The notes: generated by a model not told the origin, from the sequence alone. DNA of 31,344 nt from Bacteroidaceae bacterium (GCA_900768625.1 CAAGDO010000240.1:1-31344), one strand, 5' to 3'; positions 7,815 to 15,916 are shown, counted from the first letter of the stretch. Made by a program: numbers and translations.

Positions 7815-8044
7815 ATGGCAACAAAGAATATTGAGCCGAACCTACGACTCATTGCGAATATACAAAGCTTGGAAAGAACGACAAGTTCCGCATCCCAGAA
7901 TACCAACGTGGTTATAAGGGCAGCCGTTATGGTATGGCCTTAGACCTCTTCAAATACCCCAAAGATAAATGGGGAAAGAAAGATATTGAAGACGCAACAG
8001 CAACCGTTGCCGAACGTATCGCTAAATTCATCTTCAAAAAGTAA
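7815..8044 (+). pseudogene. Relic of a DUF262-type gene between hsdS and hsdR
   Basis: An ATG one base after the hsdS stop begins MATKNIEPNLRLIAN. The reading then has to shift frame to continue as TKLGKNDKFRIPEYQRGYK (from 7862), which contains the IPEYQRGY motif typical of DUF262 (GmrS-like ParB-fold nuclease) N-termini. Right after it the frame joins DLFKYPKDKWGKKDIEDA and ends RIAKFIFKK-stop at 8042-8044, which reads like a DUF1524-type C-terminal end. So about 1-2 kb of a normal DUF262/DUF1524 gene appears to be deleted, with one base lost near 7860. Both family names are from motif memory. The frameshift and the junction are directly visible. Confidence 0.75.
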
Positions 8045-8050
8045 TAGCTT

Positions 8051-11000
8051 ATGGTAGCACCTGCAAAGAGCAACGAACAAGCCTTTGAGTGGCTGATAGA
8101 ACGGGCACTCGTAGGAAATACTGTAGAGGAGCGAGCCAAAGATAAAGAAATCGCTGACTTTGACACGCAGAACCCCGGTAACGAAAAGTTTTACTGGGGT
8201 CGTCCTGCTGACCTTAATAAAGAACTGGCTATAGACACCGTACGCCTATGGTCGTTCTTGAATGCCACGCAGAGCGAAAAGCTCAAAGAGTACAAAGGCA
8301 AAGACCTTGAAAAAGCTTTGCCAAGACAGATCGCCAAGATTATCTCCACCAAAGGTATTTTGGAAGTGCTAAGAAAAGGCATTGACTTGGATAACCTTGA
8401 AGGTGTCAAACTGTTCTATCCCAAACCTTCAGAAGCCGACAGCGAGGAGAGCAAGCGACTGTATGCAGAAAATCAGTTCTGTGTAACGCGTCAGCAAACA
8501 TTCTCTTCTACCCATCCCGGCCTTGAAATAGACATGATGATTAGCGTAAACGGATTGCCTTTGTTCACGATGGAACTGAAGAATCCATGGACAGGCCAGA
8601 CTGCTCGCTATAATGGCATCAAGCAATATAAAGAAGAACGTAATCCCAAAGAGCCCTTGCTGAACTACGGCCGATGCTTGGCACACTTCACCATGGATAA
8701 GGATGATGTGTACTTTACTACCCGACTCAACGAGGGTAAGACTTTCTTTATGCCCTTTAATCAAGGACTTCCTAACGGTCTTGGTGCAGGCAACCCTGTG
8801 AACGAAGACGGTTATAAAACGTCCTATATGTGGGAGCGCATCTTGACCAAAGATACGCTGTCGGACATCATCATGAACTATGCCCTCTTTGACTATGGCG
8901 AAGCAAAAACGAAGAAGAAGGTTCCTCACATCCTCAGAAATGCCAAGAAACTTATCTTTCCACGCTTTCATCAGTTGGATGTGGTGGATAAACTGATTGC
9001 CGACGTACAAGAAAAAGGCGTTGGCAAACGCTATCTCATTGAGCATTCGGCAGGTTCAGGAAAGTCGAACTCATTGACGTGGTTGGCGTTTAAGTTGATA
9101 AAAGCTTGTGCAACCTCAGAGAATGCTACACGTTCTCGTGGATTGGGACAACAACTCTATAACACCGTCATTGTGGTGACCGACCGACGCATCCTCGATA
9201 AGCAAATCACCGATAACATTAAAGCATTCGGTCAAAGCGAAAAGACAATCGCCCATGCGGATAGTTCAAAGGAACTGAAGACAGCTATCGAAGGAGGTAA
9301 GCGCATTGTGATAACCACTATACAGAAGTTCCCCTTCATCTGTGGTACCATTGCAGACGTGAGCGATCATAACTTTGCCATCATCATTGACGAAGCCCAC
9401 TCTTCGCAAAGCGGAATTAGCGCTGATAAGATGAACGCTACGGTGCAGCGTGACCCTGACCAAGACGGTTCAGACACGGATGAATTGATTGCCAAATTGA
9501 TTCGTGACCGTAAGATGTCAAGCAACTGCTCTTACTTCGCCTTTACGGCCACACCTAAGCGTGAGACCTTGGAGCGCTTCGGTTGGCAGGACGAGGAAGG
9601 AAAGTTCCACCCCTTCCACCTATACAGCATGAAGCAGGCCATTGAGGAAGGCTTCATTTTGGATGTATTGGTGAACTATACCACCTACAAGAGCTATTAT
9701 GAGCTTGTTAAGTCGATTGAGGAGAACCCGAAATACGATGAGAAGAAAGCTCAGAAACTACTGCGTCGTACTGTGGAGCGCCATCCTGATACCATTGCCG
9801 TGAAAGCAGATACCATGCTTCAACACTTCGATGGCAAAGTATTCCGTCAACGTAAACTAAAGGGCAAAGCGAAAGCAATGGTCGTTACCAAAGACATTGA
9901 ATGTGCCATTCGCTACTATAAGGCATTGACCGACCTCGTAGTGAAACTCAAACTTCCCTACAAGGTGATCATCGCGTTCTCCGGTGAGAAAGAAGTGGAC
10001 GGAAATACCTATACAGAAGCTAGTCTGAATGGTTTCCCCGAAACCGAAACAGCCGAACGATTTGAAGCTGATGAGAATCGCATCTTGGTGGTGGCCAACA
10101 AGTATCTTACAGGCTTCGACCAGCCCAAGTTGTGCGCTATGTACATAGACAGGCCTCTGGCCGGTGTGTTGGCTGTACAGGCTTTGTCACGCTTGAACCG
10201 TGCAGCCCCGGAGTTGTCTAAATGCAGCGAAGATCTTTTCATCCTGGACTTCTACAACAAAAAGGACGATATGGAAGCGAGCTTCAGTCCCTTCTATACT
10301 TCTACGACCCTTTCCGAACCTACCGATGTCAATATCCTGCATGAGTTGCGTGGCACGCTACTGTCTGTAGGTGTATTCGAAGAAGAAGACATCAATAAGT
10401 TCATGGAAATCTACATGAGTGGAGCAGAGCCTGACAAGTGGGCTCCCATCACCGATGCTGCTGCACATCGCTTCAACCAAGAGATTGAGTTTGACGAGAA
10501 CGGCAAGGCTGATTTCAAGATCAAATGCAAGCAGTTCGTAAAGGTCTATTCTCGTGTGGCAGCCATCATGGATTTTGAGGTACTCAATTGGGAAAAGATG
10601 TTCTGGTTCCTTCGCTTCTTGATACCAAGTCTGCATGTTGATGTGCCTGGCCGTGATGACCTCAAAGACCTTCTGGATTCAGTTGACTTGAATACCTATG
10701 GCCTACGCCGTACTGGATTGAACGAGAAGATAGAACTTGATTCAAACGAAACCGTTCTTGATCCTACGAAAGCAGCCATGGCAGGTGCCGGCACCAGCGA
10801 TGACGACAAAGAGGAACTTGATGTTATCCTGCAAGAGTTCAATGAAAAATGGTTCAAGGGCTGGGACACTACGCCCGAGGAGCAGAAAGTGAAGCTCACC
10901 GCCATTGTCAACGCAGTCAAGCAGGACAACGACTACATTACACTCATCGTAGGCAATCCGGATAAGCAGGCTGCAGAAGAGGCACTTGATAAGATTATCG

Positions 11001-11134
11001 ATCGCATTGTGCGCAGACAACGCCAAAAGGACATGTCGCTCTACAAGGAATATATGAACGAAGAGTTCAAAATCAATTTCCGGTCGCTGGTGACTAGGAT
11101 GATTGAGACCCCTTCATTGGTAACAATAAAATAA
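8051..11134 (+). CDS. hsdR: Type I restriction endonuclease subunit R
   Basis: HsdR translocates and cuts unmethylated DNA in the HsdR2M2S1 complex. The 1027-residue protein has an N-terminal PD-(D/E)xK nuclease domain with D161 (EIDMM) and E175-L-K177 (MELKN). A superfamily 2 helicase motor follows: Walker A HSAGSGKSNS around 332-341, DEAH box IIIDEAHSSQ with D447, AFTATPK motif III, and QALSRLNRAAP motif VI. The C-terminal part (from about residue 800) is the helical region that contacts the methylase core. The start at 8051 is 6 nt after the DUF262 relic. All catalytic residues are present, so the enzyme should be active with hsdM and hsdS. It is followed 12 nt later by a small unknown gene. 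Confidence 0.95.
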   Translation: MVAPAKSNEQAFEWLIERALVGNTVEERAKDKEIADFDTQNPGNEKFYWGRPADLNKELAIDTVRLWSFLNATQSEKLKEYKGKDLEKALPRQIAKIISTKGILEVLRKGIDLDNLEGVKLFYPKPSEADSEESKRLYAENQFCVTRQQTFSSTHPGLEIDMMISVNGLPLFTMELKNPWTGQTARYNGIKQYKEERNPKEPLLNYGRCLAHFTMDKDDVYFTTRLNEGKTFFMPFNQGLPNGLGAGNPVNEDGYKTSYMWERILTKDTLSDIIMNYALFDYGEAKTKKKVPHILRNAKKLIFPRFHQLDVVDKLIADVQEKGVGKRYLIEHSAGSGKSNSLTWLAFKLIKACATSENATRSRGLGQQLYNTVIVVTDRRILDKQITDNIKAFGQSEKTIAHADSSKELKTAIEGGKRIVITTIQKFPFICGTIADVSDHNFAIIIDEAHSSQSGISADKMNATVQRDPDQDGSDTDELIAKLIRDRKMSSNCSYFAFTATPKRETLERFGWQDEEGKFHPFHLYSMKQAIEEGFILDVLVNYTTYKSYYELVKSIEENPKYDEKKAQKLLRRTVERHPDTIAVKADTMLQHFDGKVFRQRKLKGKAKAMVVTKDIECAIRYYKALTDLVVKLKLPYKVIIAFSGEKEVDGNTYTEASLNGFPETETAERFEADENRILVVANKYLTGFDQPKLCAMYIDRPLAGVLAVQALSRLNRAAPELSKCSEDLFILDFYNKKDDMEASFSPFYTSTTLSEPTDVNILHELRGTLLSVGVFEEEDINKFMEIYMSGAEPDKWAPITDAAAHRFNQEIEFDENGKADFKIKCKQFVKVYSRVAAIMDFEVLNWEKMFWFLRFLIPSLHVDVPGRDDLKDLLDSVDLNTYGLRRTGLNEKIELDSNETVLDPTKAAMAGAGTSDDDKEELDVILQEFNEKWFKGWDTTPEEQKVKLTAIVNAVKQDNDYITLIVGNPDKQAAEEALDKIIDRIVRRQRQKDMSLYKEYMNEEFKINFRSLVTRMIETPSLVTIK

Positions 11135-11146
11135 ATCGAATGAGAT

Positions 11147-11560
11147 ATGCCAACAGTAGATTTTTATAAGAACCTCGGTTATGACTTCTATCAATACGAA
11201 GACAGAGAAGAACTTCGTGGACTAACTCCTGGTGGATTCAATGGTGGTGATGCTCCTTTGAATGTGAAAGATTTCAATAACCTTGAACTACAAGCTGCAC
11301 GCGATATGATTACGTGCTATCTTCGCCCTATCGAAAGAATTAATACGTCTTACACATCCTACGGACTAAAACATCTGATAGAACGTGCTCTCGATATTGC
11401 CACCCAAGGCGCAATCAATTATGTTAGTAATGGCACCTTAATCTTGGCTATGTATGATGCTGAATTCCGTATCAAACGGCTGAAAGACGGCTCTCCAAAT
11501 TGCTACTTTAACGTTTCCAAGAAGAGTATAAACAACTTGAAAAAGCACGTTAACAGATAG
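11147..11560 (+). CDS. Unknown 137-aa protein at the end of the hsd operon
   Basis: I do not recognise this protein with confidence. It has 137 residues, no signal peptide, no membrane segment and no cysteine pair. It opens MPTVDFYKNLGYDFYQYED, has a middle segment SYTSYGLKHLIERAL, and ends with NCYFNVSKKSINNLKKHVNR, which is basic. The YGLKH...VSNGTLILAM...NVSKKS pattern recalls small phage or plasmid proteins of unknown function, but that is a weak impression. It begins 12 nt after hsdR and precedes a strong terminator at 11661, so it is probably the last gene of the hsdMSR transcript. A role as an accessory to the restriction system is inference only. Confidence 0.6.
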   Translation: MPTVDFYKNLGYDFYQYEDREELRGLTPGGFNGGDAPLNVKDFNNLELQAARDMITCYLRPIERINTSYTSYGLKHLIERALDIATQGAINYVSNGTLILAMYDAEFRIKRLKDGSPNCYFNVSKKSINNLKKHVNR

Positions 11561-11660
11561 GTAGTAGAGCATCTAAGACATAATCTTAAATTTGCTCAGG
11601 GGATGGCCCCTGTGGTGAACTGAATAGTTATCAGTAGTTCTCTCTATTGCAAAAAAATAA

Positions 11661-11700
11661 AAGCCGTCGCGTATCAATGTAACGCGGCGGCTTTGTCTTT
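11661..11700 (+). terminator. Intrinsic terminator of the hsd operon
   Basis: The 12-bp stem AAGCCGTCGCGT (11661-11672) pairs with ACGCGGCGGCTT (11682-11693), with one G-U pair, and is followed by TGTCTTT. An A-rich tract precedes the stem, so it may also act on the opposite strand. Confidence 0.8.
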
Positions 11701-11736
11701 CTGCGCTGGCTGCTGTATCAGCTAATTGGCGTAGTG

Positions 11737-11969
11737 AACTACCGCTAAGCTAAAGACTTAGCAGTTTCGGAGATACCAATACCTCCTCTCTTTTCCTGCT
11801 TCTTCCTGCCATTGCTTTTTAGGACACGAGGTCGGTCATCCACAAGAGGGCAGTCCACAGGCTTGACTTCCCCACGTTCCGTGGGTAGGGCCTTCAAACC
11901 AAATTCCTTGATATTGCGGGTAGCTGCGCATCCCCGCGTTTTTCATCCCCCAAACTAAAGATTTAGGGG
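11737..11969 (-). mobile_element. IS200/IS605-type element remnant with both end-like hairpins
   Basis: Two similar imperfect hairpins bound this stretch. On the minus strand, CCCCTAAATCTTTAGTTTGGGG lies at 11948-11969, and a related hairpin with stem GCTAAG and CTTAGC around CTAAAGA lies at 11737-11766. Both contain the TAArTCTTTAG core. Between them lies only the C-terminal coding end of a TnpB-like protein. This looks like an internally deleted IS200/IS605 copy that kept foldable ends. The exact ends and the target site cannot be fixed from one copy. Confidence 0.6.
11745..11942 (-). pseudogene. C-terminal remnant of an IS200/IS605 tnpB
   Basis: On the minus strand an open stretch of 65 codons ends at the TAG at 11745-11747. 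It reads RGCAATRNIKEFGLKALPTE, then RGEVKPVDCPLVDDRPRVL, then a basic KSNGRKKQEKRGGIGIS tail ending ETAKSLA. The ATRNIKEFG portion matches the end of the TnpB (OrfB, RuvC-like nuclease) catalytic domain, where AxNI usually follows the last catalytic aspartate, and the tail is the type found in Bacteroides-group copies. An in-frame TGA at 11943-11945 and the hairpin beyond it show that the rest of the gene is missing. No start codon or tnpA is present, so it is not functional. Confidence 0.75.
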
Positions 11970-11972
11970 TTT

Positions 11973-12284
11973 TCAAATGCGAGTCCCTATAAGTCCAACG
12001 GTACAACCGAGGGCGGCGGCTATGCGGTAGAAGGTAGAAACTTTCGGTTCTATCTGTCCGCTTTCAATCCGCGTTATATAGGAGCGGTCTGTCCCTAACC
12101 TTCGCGCTAATTCAGCCTTGCTAATCTGGGCTTTCTTTCGCGCATCCTCAATTATCGCGCCTGTATAGAATGTATAGGCGCATTCTTCCGCTTCTGCTCG
12201 CTCCGGCGTTCCTTCCTTGCCAAAGCGTTCATCTATCAAAGCGTCAATGTCGTAAATATCCTTTTTAATCTCTTTTGCTTGCAA
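11973..12284 (-). CDS. Orphan HigA-like XRE-family antitoxin or regulator
   Basis: The 103-residue product has a C-terminal XRE helix-turn-helix, KAELARRLGTDRSYITRIES then VSTFYRIAAALG, at residues about 60-95. Its N-terminal part, YDIDALIDERFGKEGTPERA then EECAYTFYTGAIIEDARKKA, is like antitoxins of HigBA systems. The start codon is TTG at 12282-12284; an in-frame stop lies shortly upstream and no ATG occurs before the domain, so the 5' end may be degraded. No toxin frame is found next to it. Its stop codon lies right at the edge of the IS200/IS605 remnant, so the original C-terminus may have been replaced. It could be a solitary regulator or a decaying antitoxin. Confidence 0.7.
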   Translation of the reverse strand: MQAKEIKKDIYDIDALIDERFGKEGTPERAEAEECAYTFYTGAIIEDARKKAQISKAELARRLGTDRSYITRIESGQIEPKVSTFYRIAAALGCTVGLIGTRI

Positions 12285-12486
12285 GGAATAAATATTTTAT
12301 GTAAACTAATTTTGCTCACTTACTTATTTTTTAATGCTTACCAAATCTTCGTCAGAAATATTTAGTAAAATGTAAAAAACAACCTGCATCACTTTATGCG
12401 TACAGTCAGGCTGCGATTAATTGGCGGTTTCGCCATCTGAAATCAGAGTCAAAATGTACTTAGTGAACATCAAAAAACAACTTGCG

Positions 12487-12494
12487 TACTTTTG
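12487..12494 (+). promoter_or_regulatory. Promoter-like TAnnTTTG element without a gene downstream
   Basis: TACTTTTG in the context CGTACTTTTGCAGG matches the -7 element and resembles the one upstream of the LRR gene (19397-19404). There is no clear -33 element and no forward gene follows for more than 1.5 kb, so it may belong to a lost gene. Confidence 0.3.
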
Positions 12495-12554
12495 CAGGTT
12501 TTGGGGGACTTTGCGTTTCTTACGTGGGTATTTGCGCTTGCGCGCGGTTTTTGA

Positions 12555-12900
12555 ACGTTAATGGCCGCCAATTGGCCGTTAATGGTCGTCAATGGTTTCT
12601 TGGCGGATTATGCGCCAATGCGCGTTAATGGTTTTGCCACAGCGTAGCTGTGGGGATTGTCGTTAATGGCGTGCTTCGCACGCAGTGGTTCATGTCGCGC
12701 AAGGTGCGTCCATGGACGTGTGTTTCATAGACTGACCCAAGTGGAATGCTTGCATTCCACGCGTGCTTTAGCACGAAGTATGAACGACCATATCCTCTCG
12801 CGTGCTTGAAGCACGCGCCATTGACTGGCATTAACGGCTCATTGGCGGATATTAACGTTGAAAGTCCAGCGTGCGGAGCACGCTCAAAAACGGCTATCGT
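12555..12900. repeat. Mosaic of extragenic repeats and GCGTGC palindromes
   Basis: About 350 bases without a credible gene. GTTAATGG occurs four times (near 12556, 12574, 12624 and 12662). Palindromes follow one another: CCACAGCGTAGCTGTGG, GCGTGCTTCGCACGC (12669-12683), GTGGAATGC-TT-GCATTCCAC, GCGTGCTTTAGCACG (12761-12775), GCGTGCTTGAAGCACGC (12800-12816) and GCGTGCGGAGCACGC (12869-12883). The right 76-bp repeat lies inside. Similar pieces recur at 3959-4110, 18110-18150, 19140-19310 and 23940. They look like a dispersed extragenic repeat family of this genome. Confidence 0.7.
12792..12867 (-). repeat. 76-bp repeat, right copy (inverted partner of 3959-4034)
   Basis: Read on the minus strand it begins GGACTTTCAACGTTAAT and ends GCGTGCTTCAAGCACGC plus GAGAGGAT, matching the left copy over its whole length with a few substitutions around the middle. 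Confidence 0.85.
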
Positions 12901-12963
12901 ACGTAAGCCCCAATGGAGCAAGTTGTTATTTTATCGTTACTTAGACGACTTGAATATCAAAAG

Positions 12964-13812
12964 TCAATAACCATAAGCCACACTAGCCACACTGCCATCC
13001 GATAAATGGTAGTTACAGAGCGCCACGTTGCCCAAGTGGAAACCATATTCAAAGGTCGTGGTCACAGTAGGCACAGCAGGTACAGCATCTGGATATTCAT
13101 AAGTGACAGACTCCACCAGCGTCGACGGAGCCTTACCCAGCAATCCGGCATAGAAAAGATGTTCGAAACCGATACATCCCATTTCTCGGCTGAGCGTTGG
13201 AGGAAGCAAACCGTTCTGGTTGTTCTGCGAACTGCCCTCAATGGTGAGAATCACCCTTCGAGCATCCGTCCCTTTGTAAGTGATTTGCTTCAGAGCGCCT
13301 GTAGGCGTATAACCGATGGTGGCAGAAGAATGATACTGCTGCACCTGTCCGAGCGACTCCTCAAATACAGTCTTATCCCATGCGGTCAGCCTTCCGCTAT
13401 CGTTGTAGCTAAAACGATAGATATTGCGATTCACCATCATCTGTTGCACCAATCCCTGCGCATTGAGCTGAAGCGCAACCTTTTCATCAGTGCTGTTCTT
13501 CATCTCCACACTGCGCGAACGGAACGTCAGGCGCGAAGTGTAGGAAAACGAATGGTCAATGGCCGCCGAAGGGTCGCGCAATAGACCGACAGCCTGCGTG
13601 AGACGTCCACCTTGGTAAGTGAATTTCCAGTCATAACCACTTTCAACACTGCCTTGCCGCGTAATCGTGCGCACATTGCTCCCTGATGTCGCAGGAAGTT
13701 GGGGACGCAGCGGAGCAGGATCATCATCACCACACGAAGTGATAGCCATCGAAGCCAGAAGAACCATCAACGGGCCATATAGCAAACGAAAAGGGAAAAA
13801 GGATTGTTTCAT
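12964..13812 (-). CDS. Putative lipoprotein of unknown function
   Basis: The 282-residue product starts at the ATG at 13810-13812 with MKQSFFPFRLLYGPLMVLLA and a lipobox ending ASMAITSC, so it should be lipidated at that cysteine; the acidic residues GDDDP that follow fit surface export in Bacteroidota. The body is strand-rich, with YD-like repeats such as FSYNDSGRLTAWDKT and IGYTPTGALKQITYK. This style is common in Bacteroidota DUF4595-like lipoproteins, but the family name is a guess. A promoter at 13913-13943 lies about 100 nt upstream and supports this start over the longer frame from 13977. It is divergent from dnaX. Downstream lies the repeat mosaic. Confidence 0.75.
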   Translation of the reverse strand: MKQSFFPFRLLYGPLMVLLASMAITSCGDDDPAPLRPQLPATSGSNVRTITRQGSVESGYDWKFTYQGGRLTQAVGLLRDPSAAIDHSFSYTSRLTFRSRSVEMKNSTDEKVALQLNAQGLVQQMMVNRNIYRFSYNDSGRLTAWDKTVFEESLGQVQQYHSSATIGYTPTGALKQITYKGTDARRVILTIEGSSQNNQNGLLPPTLSREMGCIGFEHLFYAGLLGKAPSTLVESVTYEYPDAVPAVPTVTTTFEYGFHLGNVALCNYHLSDGSVASVAYGY

Positions 13813-13912
13813 CTTTATTGTAGGGGGAATATCATTATATGAGTAAACACCAATATTATTTATATAGTCGCATCTTCCCATCCAAAGTGGAACGGGAAAC
13901 ACATACCAAAAG

Positions 13913-13943
13913 CAAAGGTAGGGATTTTCCTCAACATGGCAAG
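13913..13943 (-). promoter_or_regulatory. Promoter of the lipoprotein gene
   Basis: On the minus strand, CTTG (13940-13943), 19 nt, then TACCTTTG (13913-13920). The -7 element is an exact TAnnTTTG match and the -33 element differs by one base. Confidence 0.65.
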
Positions 13944-14011
13944 TTTTCAGAGGATTTTCGTAACAAAACAGTTTCATTTCCCAAAAACGCTCCCGTTCGC
14001 GCGAAAATCAC

Positions 14012-14019
14012 TACCTTTG
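14012..14019 (+). promoter_or_regulatory. -7 element of the dnaX promoter
   Basis: TACCTTTG, an exact TAnnTTTG match, lies 33 nt before the dnaX ATG. I see no clear TTTG at the -33 position. Confidence 0.5.
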
Positions 14020-14052
14020 TAGGCAAACGTACACCCCTGACACCAACCACAC

Positions 14053-15840
14053 ATGGACAACTATATCGTTTCGGCCAGAAAGTACCGCCCCACCACGTTC
14101 GATTCTGTGGTCGGACAGAGTGCACTGACCACCACCCTGAAGAATGCCGTCAGCACGGGCAAGCTGGCTCATGCCTACCTGTTTTGCGGTCCCCGAGGCG
14201 TAGGTAAGACAACCTGCGCGCGAATTTTTGCCAAGACCATCAACTGTCTCCACCCGAAGGAGAACGGCGAAGCCTGCAACGAATGCGAAAGCTGCCGTGC
14301 TTTCAACGAGCAGCGTTCCTACAACATCCACGAGCTCGATGCCGCCTCCAACAACTCCGTGGAGGACATCCGTGCGCTGACAGACCAGGTGCAGATTCCG
14401 CCCCAGATCGGACGCTACAAGGTGTTCATCATCGATGAGGTCCACATGCTTTCGGCTGCGGCCTTCAACGCCTTCCTCAAAACGCTGGAGGAACCGCCCG
14501 CCCACGCCATCTTCATCCTTGCCACCACCGAGAAGCACAAGATTCTCCCCACCATTCTCAGCCGTTGCCAGATCTACGATTTCGCCCGCATGACGGTGGC
14601 CGACACCGTGAAACACCTCCAGTTTGTGGCAGGAAAGGAAGGTATCAGCTTCGAGCCAGAAGCGCTCCACGTCATTGCCGAAAAGGCTGACGGCGGCATG
14701 CGCGATGCGCTTTCCATCTTCGACCAGGTGGCAGCCTTCAGCGAGGGAAACATCACCTATAAGAAGGTCATCGAAGATCTCAACGTGCTCGACTACGATG
14801 AATACTTCGCCATGACCGACCATCTGCTCAAATGCGACATTCCTCAAGTGATGCTACGCTTCAACAACATCCTGAACCATGGATTCGAAGCCAACTACTT
14901 CATCGGCGGACTGGCCTCGCATTTCCGCAACCTCCTCATGTGCCGTGACGCAGCGACCATCCCCCTCCTCGATGTGAGCGAACAGGTGCGCCAGCGCTAT
15001 CAGGAACAGGCACAACGCTGCCAGCCGCGTGTGCTCTATCGGGCACTGAAACTTTGCAACGACTGCGACATCAACTATCGCACCTCGCGCAACAAGCGCT
15101 TGCTCGTGGAACTGACGCTCATCGAAGTGGCCCAAGCTGCCGTGGGCGATGACGACACAGGTTGTGGGCGTCGCCCTATACGACGACTTAAACCCATTTT
15201 CTCTCCGGCTCCGGCCAAACAACCCACAACCACATCGCCTGCAGCCCACTTGCAGCCACAACCCGCAGCACAACGCGTAGCTGCCGTTCCAGCTGCAACA
15301 CCCCCGTCTTCCAACACGACGCCCCCCGTCCAGCCCAACCGTCCTGCACCCACCCGCATCGTTCCGACGCTGTCCATCCAACAGCTCAGACAGCAATACG
15401 AAACGCAGCGCAACGCCGCTTCAAGACAGCCGACAAACCCGTCTTTTTCGGCCACACAGCAGACGGGCGGACAATGCAAACCTTTCAACAATGATGACCT
15501 CCTCTATATGTGGTTCCGTTTCGCACAGCAATTGCCAAAAGAACACACGGCCATGATGGCGCGCATGAAAAGCATGCACCCCAGAATTGAGGAAAACTGG
15601 AACATCGTGGTGCCTGTTGAAAACGAAATGGTGGAAGACGGCATGCGGCATCTACTCCCGCAATTGACCAGCTATCTCCGCACCCAGCTCTTCAACGACC
15701 AGCTGACCATCACCATCAAGCTGGCTGAGGGAAAAGAACAACGACGCATCTTGAGCCGCCTCGAACGATTCCAGGATATGCTCCAACGCAACAGGGGACT
15801 CCAGATGCTCAAAGACGCTCTTCATCTGGAGCTCTCGTGA
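14053..15840 (+). CDS. dnaX: DNA polymerase III subunit gamma/tau
   Basis: DnaX is the motor subunit of the clamp loader that places the sliding clamp on DNA. The 595-residue protein has an AAA+ module with Walker A GPRGVGKTT at 46-54, a four-cysteine zinc site (C65, C75, C78, C81), Walker B FIIDEVHMLS with D128-E129, and the LSRCQIYDF sensor segment. The clamp-loader collar follows to about residue 360. A Pro/Gln/Ala-rich linker (about 375-470) leads to a C-terminal domain of about 120 residues that would contact polymerase or helicase. No obvious slippery A/T run for a programmed frameshift was noticed. It is a single-gene unit or leads into the slyD-like gene 76 nt downstream. Confidence 0.96.
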   Translation: MDNYIVSARKYRPTTFDSVVGQSALTTTLKNAVSTGKLAHAYLFCGPRGVGKTTCARIFAKTINCLHPKENGEACNECESCRAFNEQRSYNIHELDAASNNSVEDIRALTDQVQIPPQIGRYKVFIIDEVHMLSAAAFNAFLKTLEEPPAHAIFILATTEKHKILPTILSRCQIYDFARMTVADTVKHLQFVAGKEGISFEPEALHVIAEKADGGMRDALSIFDQVAAFSEGNITYKKVIEDLNVLDYDEYFAMTDHLLKCDIPQVMLRFNNILNHGFEANYFIGGLASHFRNLLMCRDAATIPLLDVSEQVRQRYQEQAQRCQPRVLYRALKLCNDCDINYRTSRNKRLLVELTLIEVAQAAVGDDDTGCGRRPIRRLKPIFSPAPAKQPTTTSPAAHLQPQPAAQRVAAVPAATPPSSNTTPPVQPNRPAPTRIVPTLSIQQLRQQYETQRNAASRQPTNPSFSATQQTGGQCKPFNNDDLLYMWFRFAQQLPKEHTAMMARMKSMHPRIEENWNIVVPVENEMVEDGMRHLLPQLTSYLRTQLFNDQLTITIKLAEGKEQRRILSRLERFQDMLQRNRGLQMLKDALHLELS

Positions 15841-15916
15841 TTTCCGCGTGACGAAAGAGGCCGTCATCAGAGCCGTATCCCTTACAGAAAGAAAATATCA
15901 TCACACATTATATATT

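Noticed and set aside
12625..12921. Minus-strand open frame of 98 codons
   Set aside because: It lies wholly in the repeat and palindrome mosaic, and its codons simply read the repeats (KHAR, SANEPLMPVNGA); a frame through the left repeat gives similar words.
12941..12957. Possible third MITE end (TTAGACGACTTGA), similar to the right end of 24111-24303
   Set aside because: The match is only about 12 bases, with no partner end or central stem nearby.
14011..14847. Long minus-strand frame opposite dnaX
   Set aside because: It is antisense to highly conserved AAA+ motifs of DnaX; long antisense frames are expected in GC-rich coding regions.
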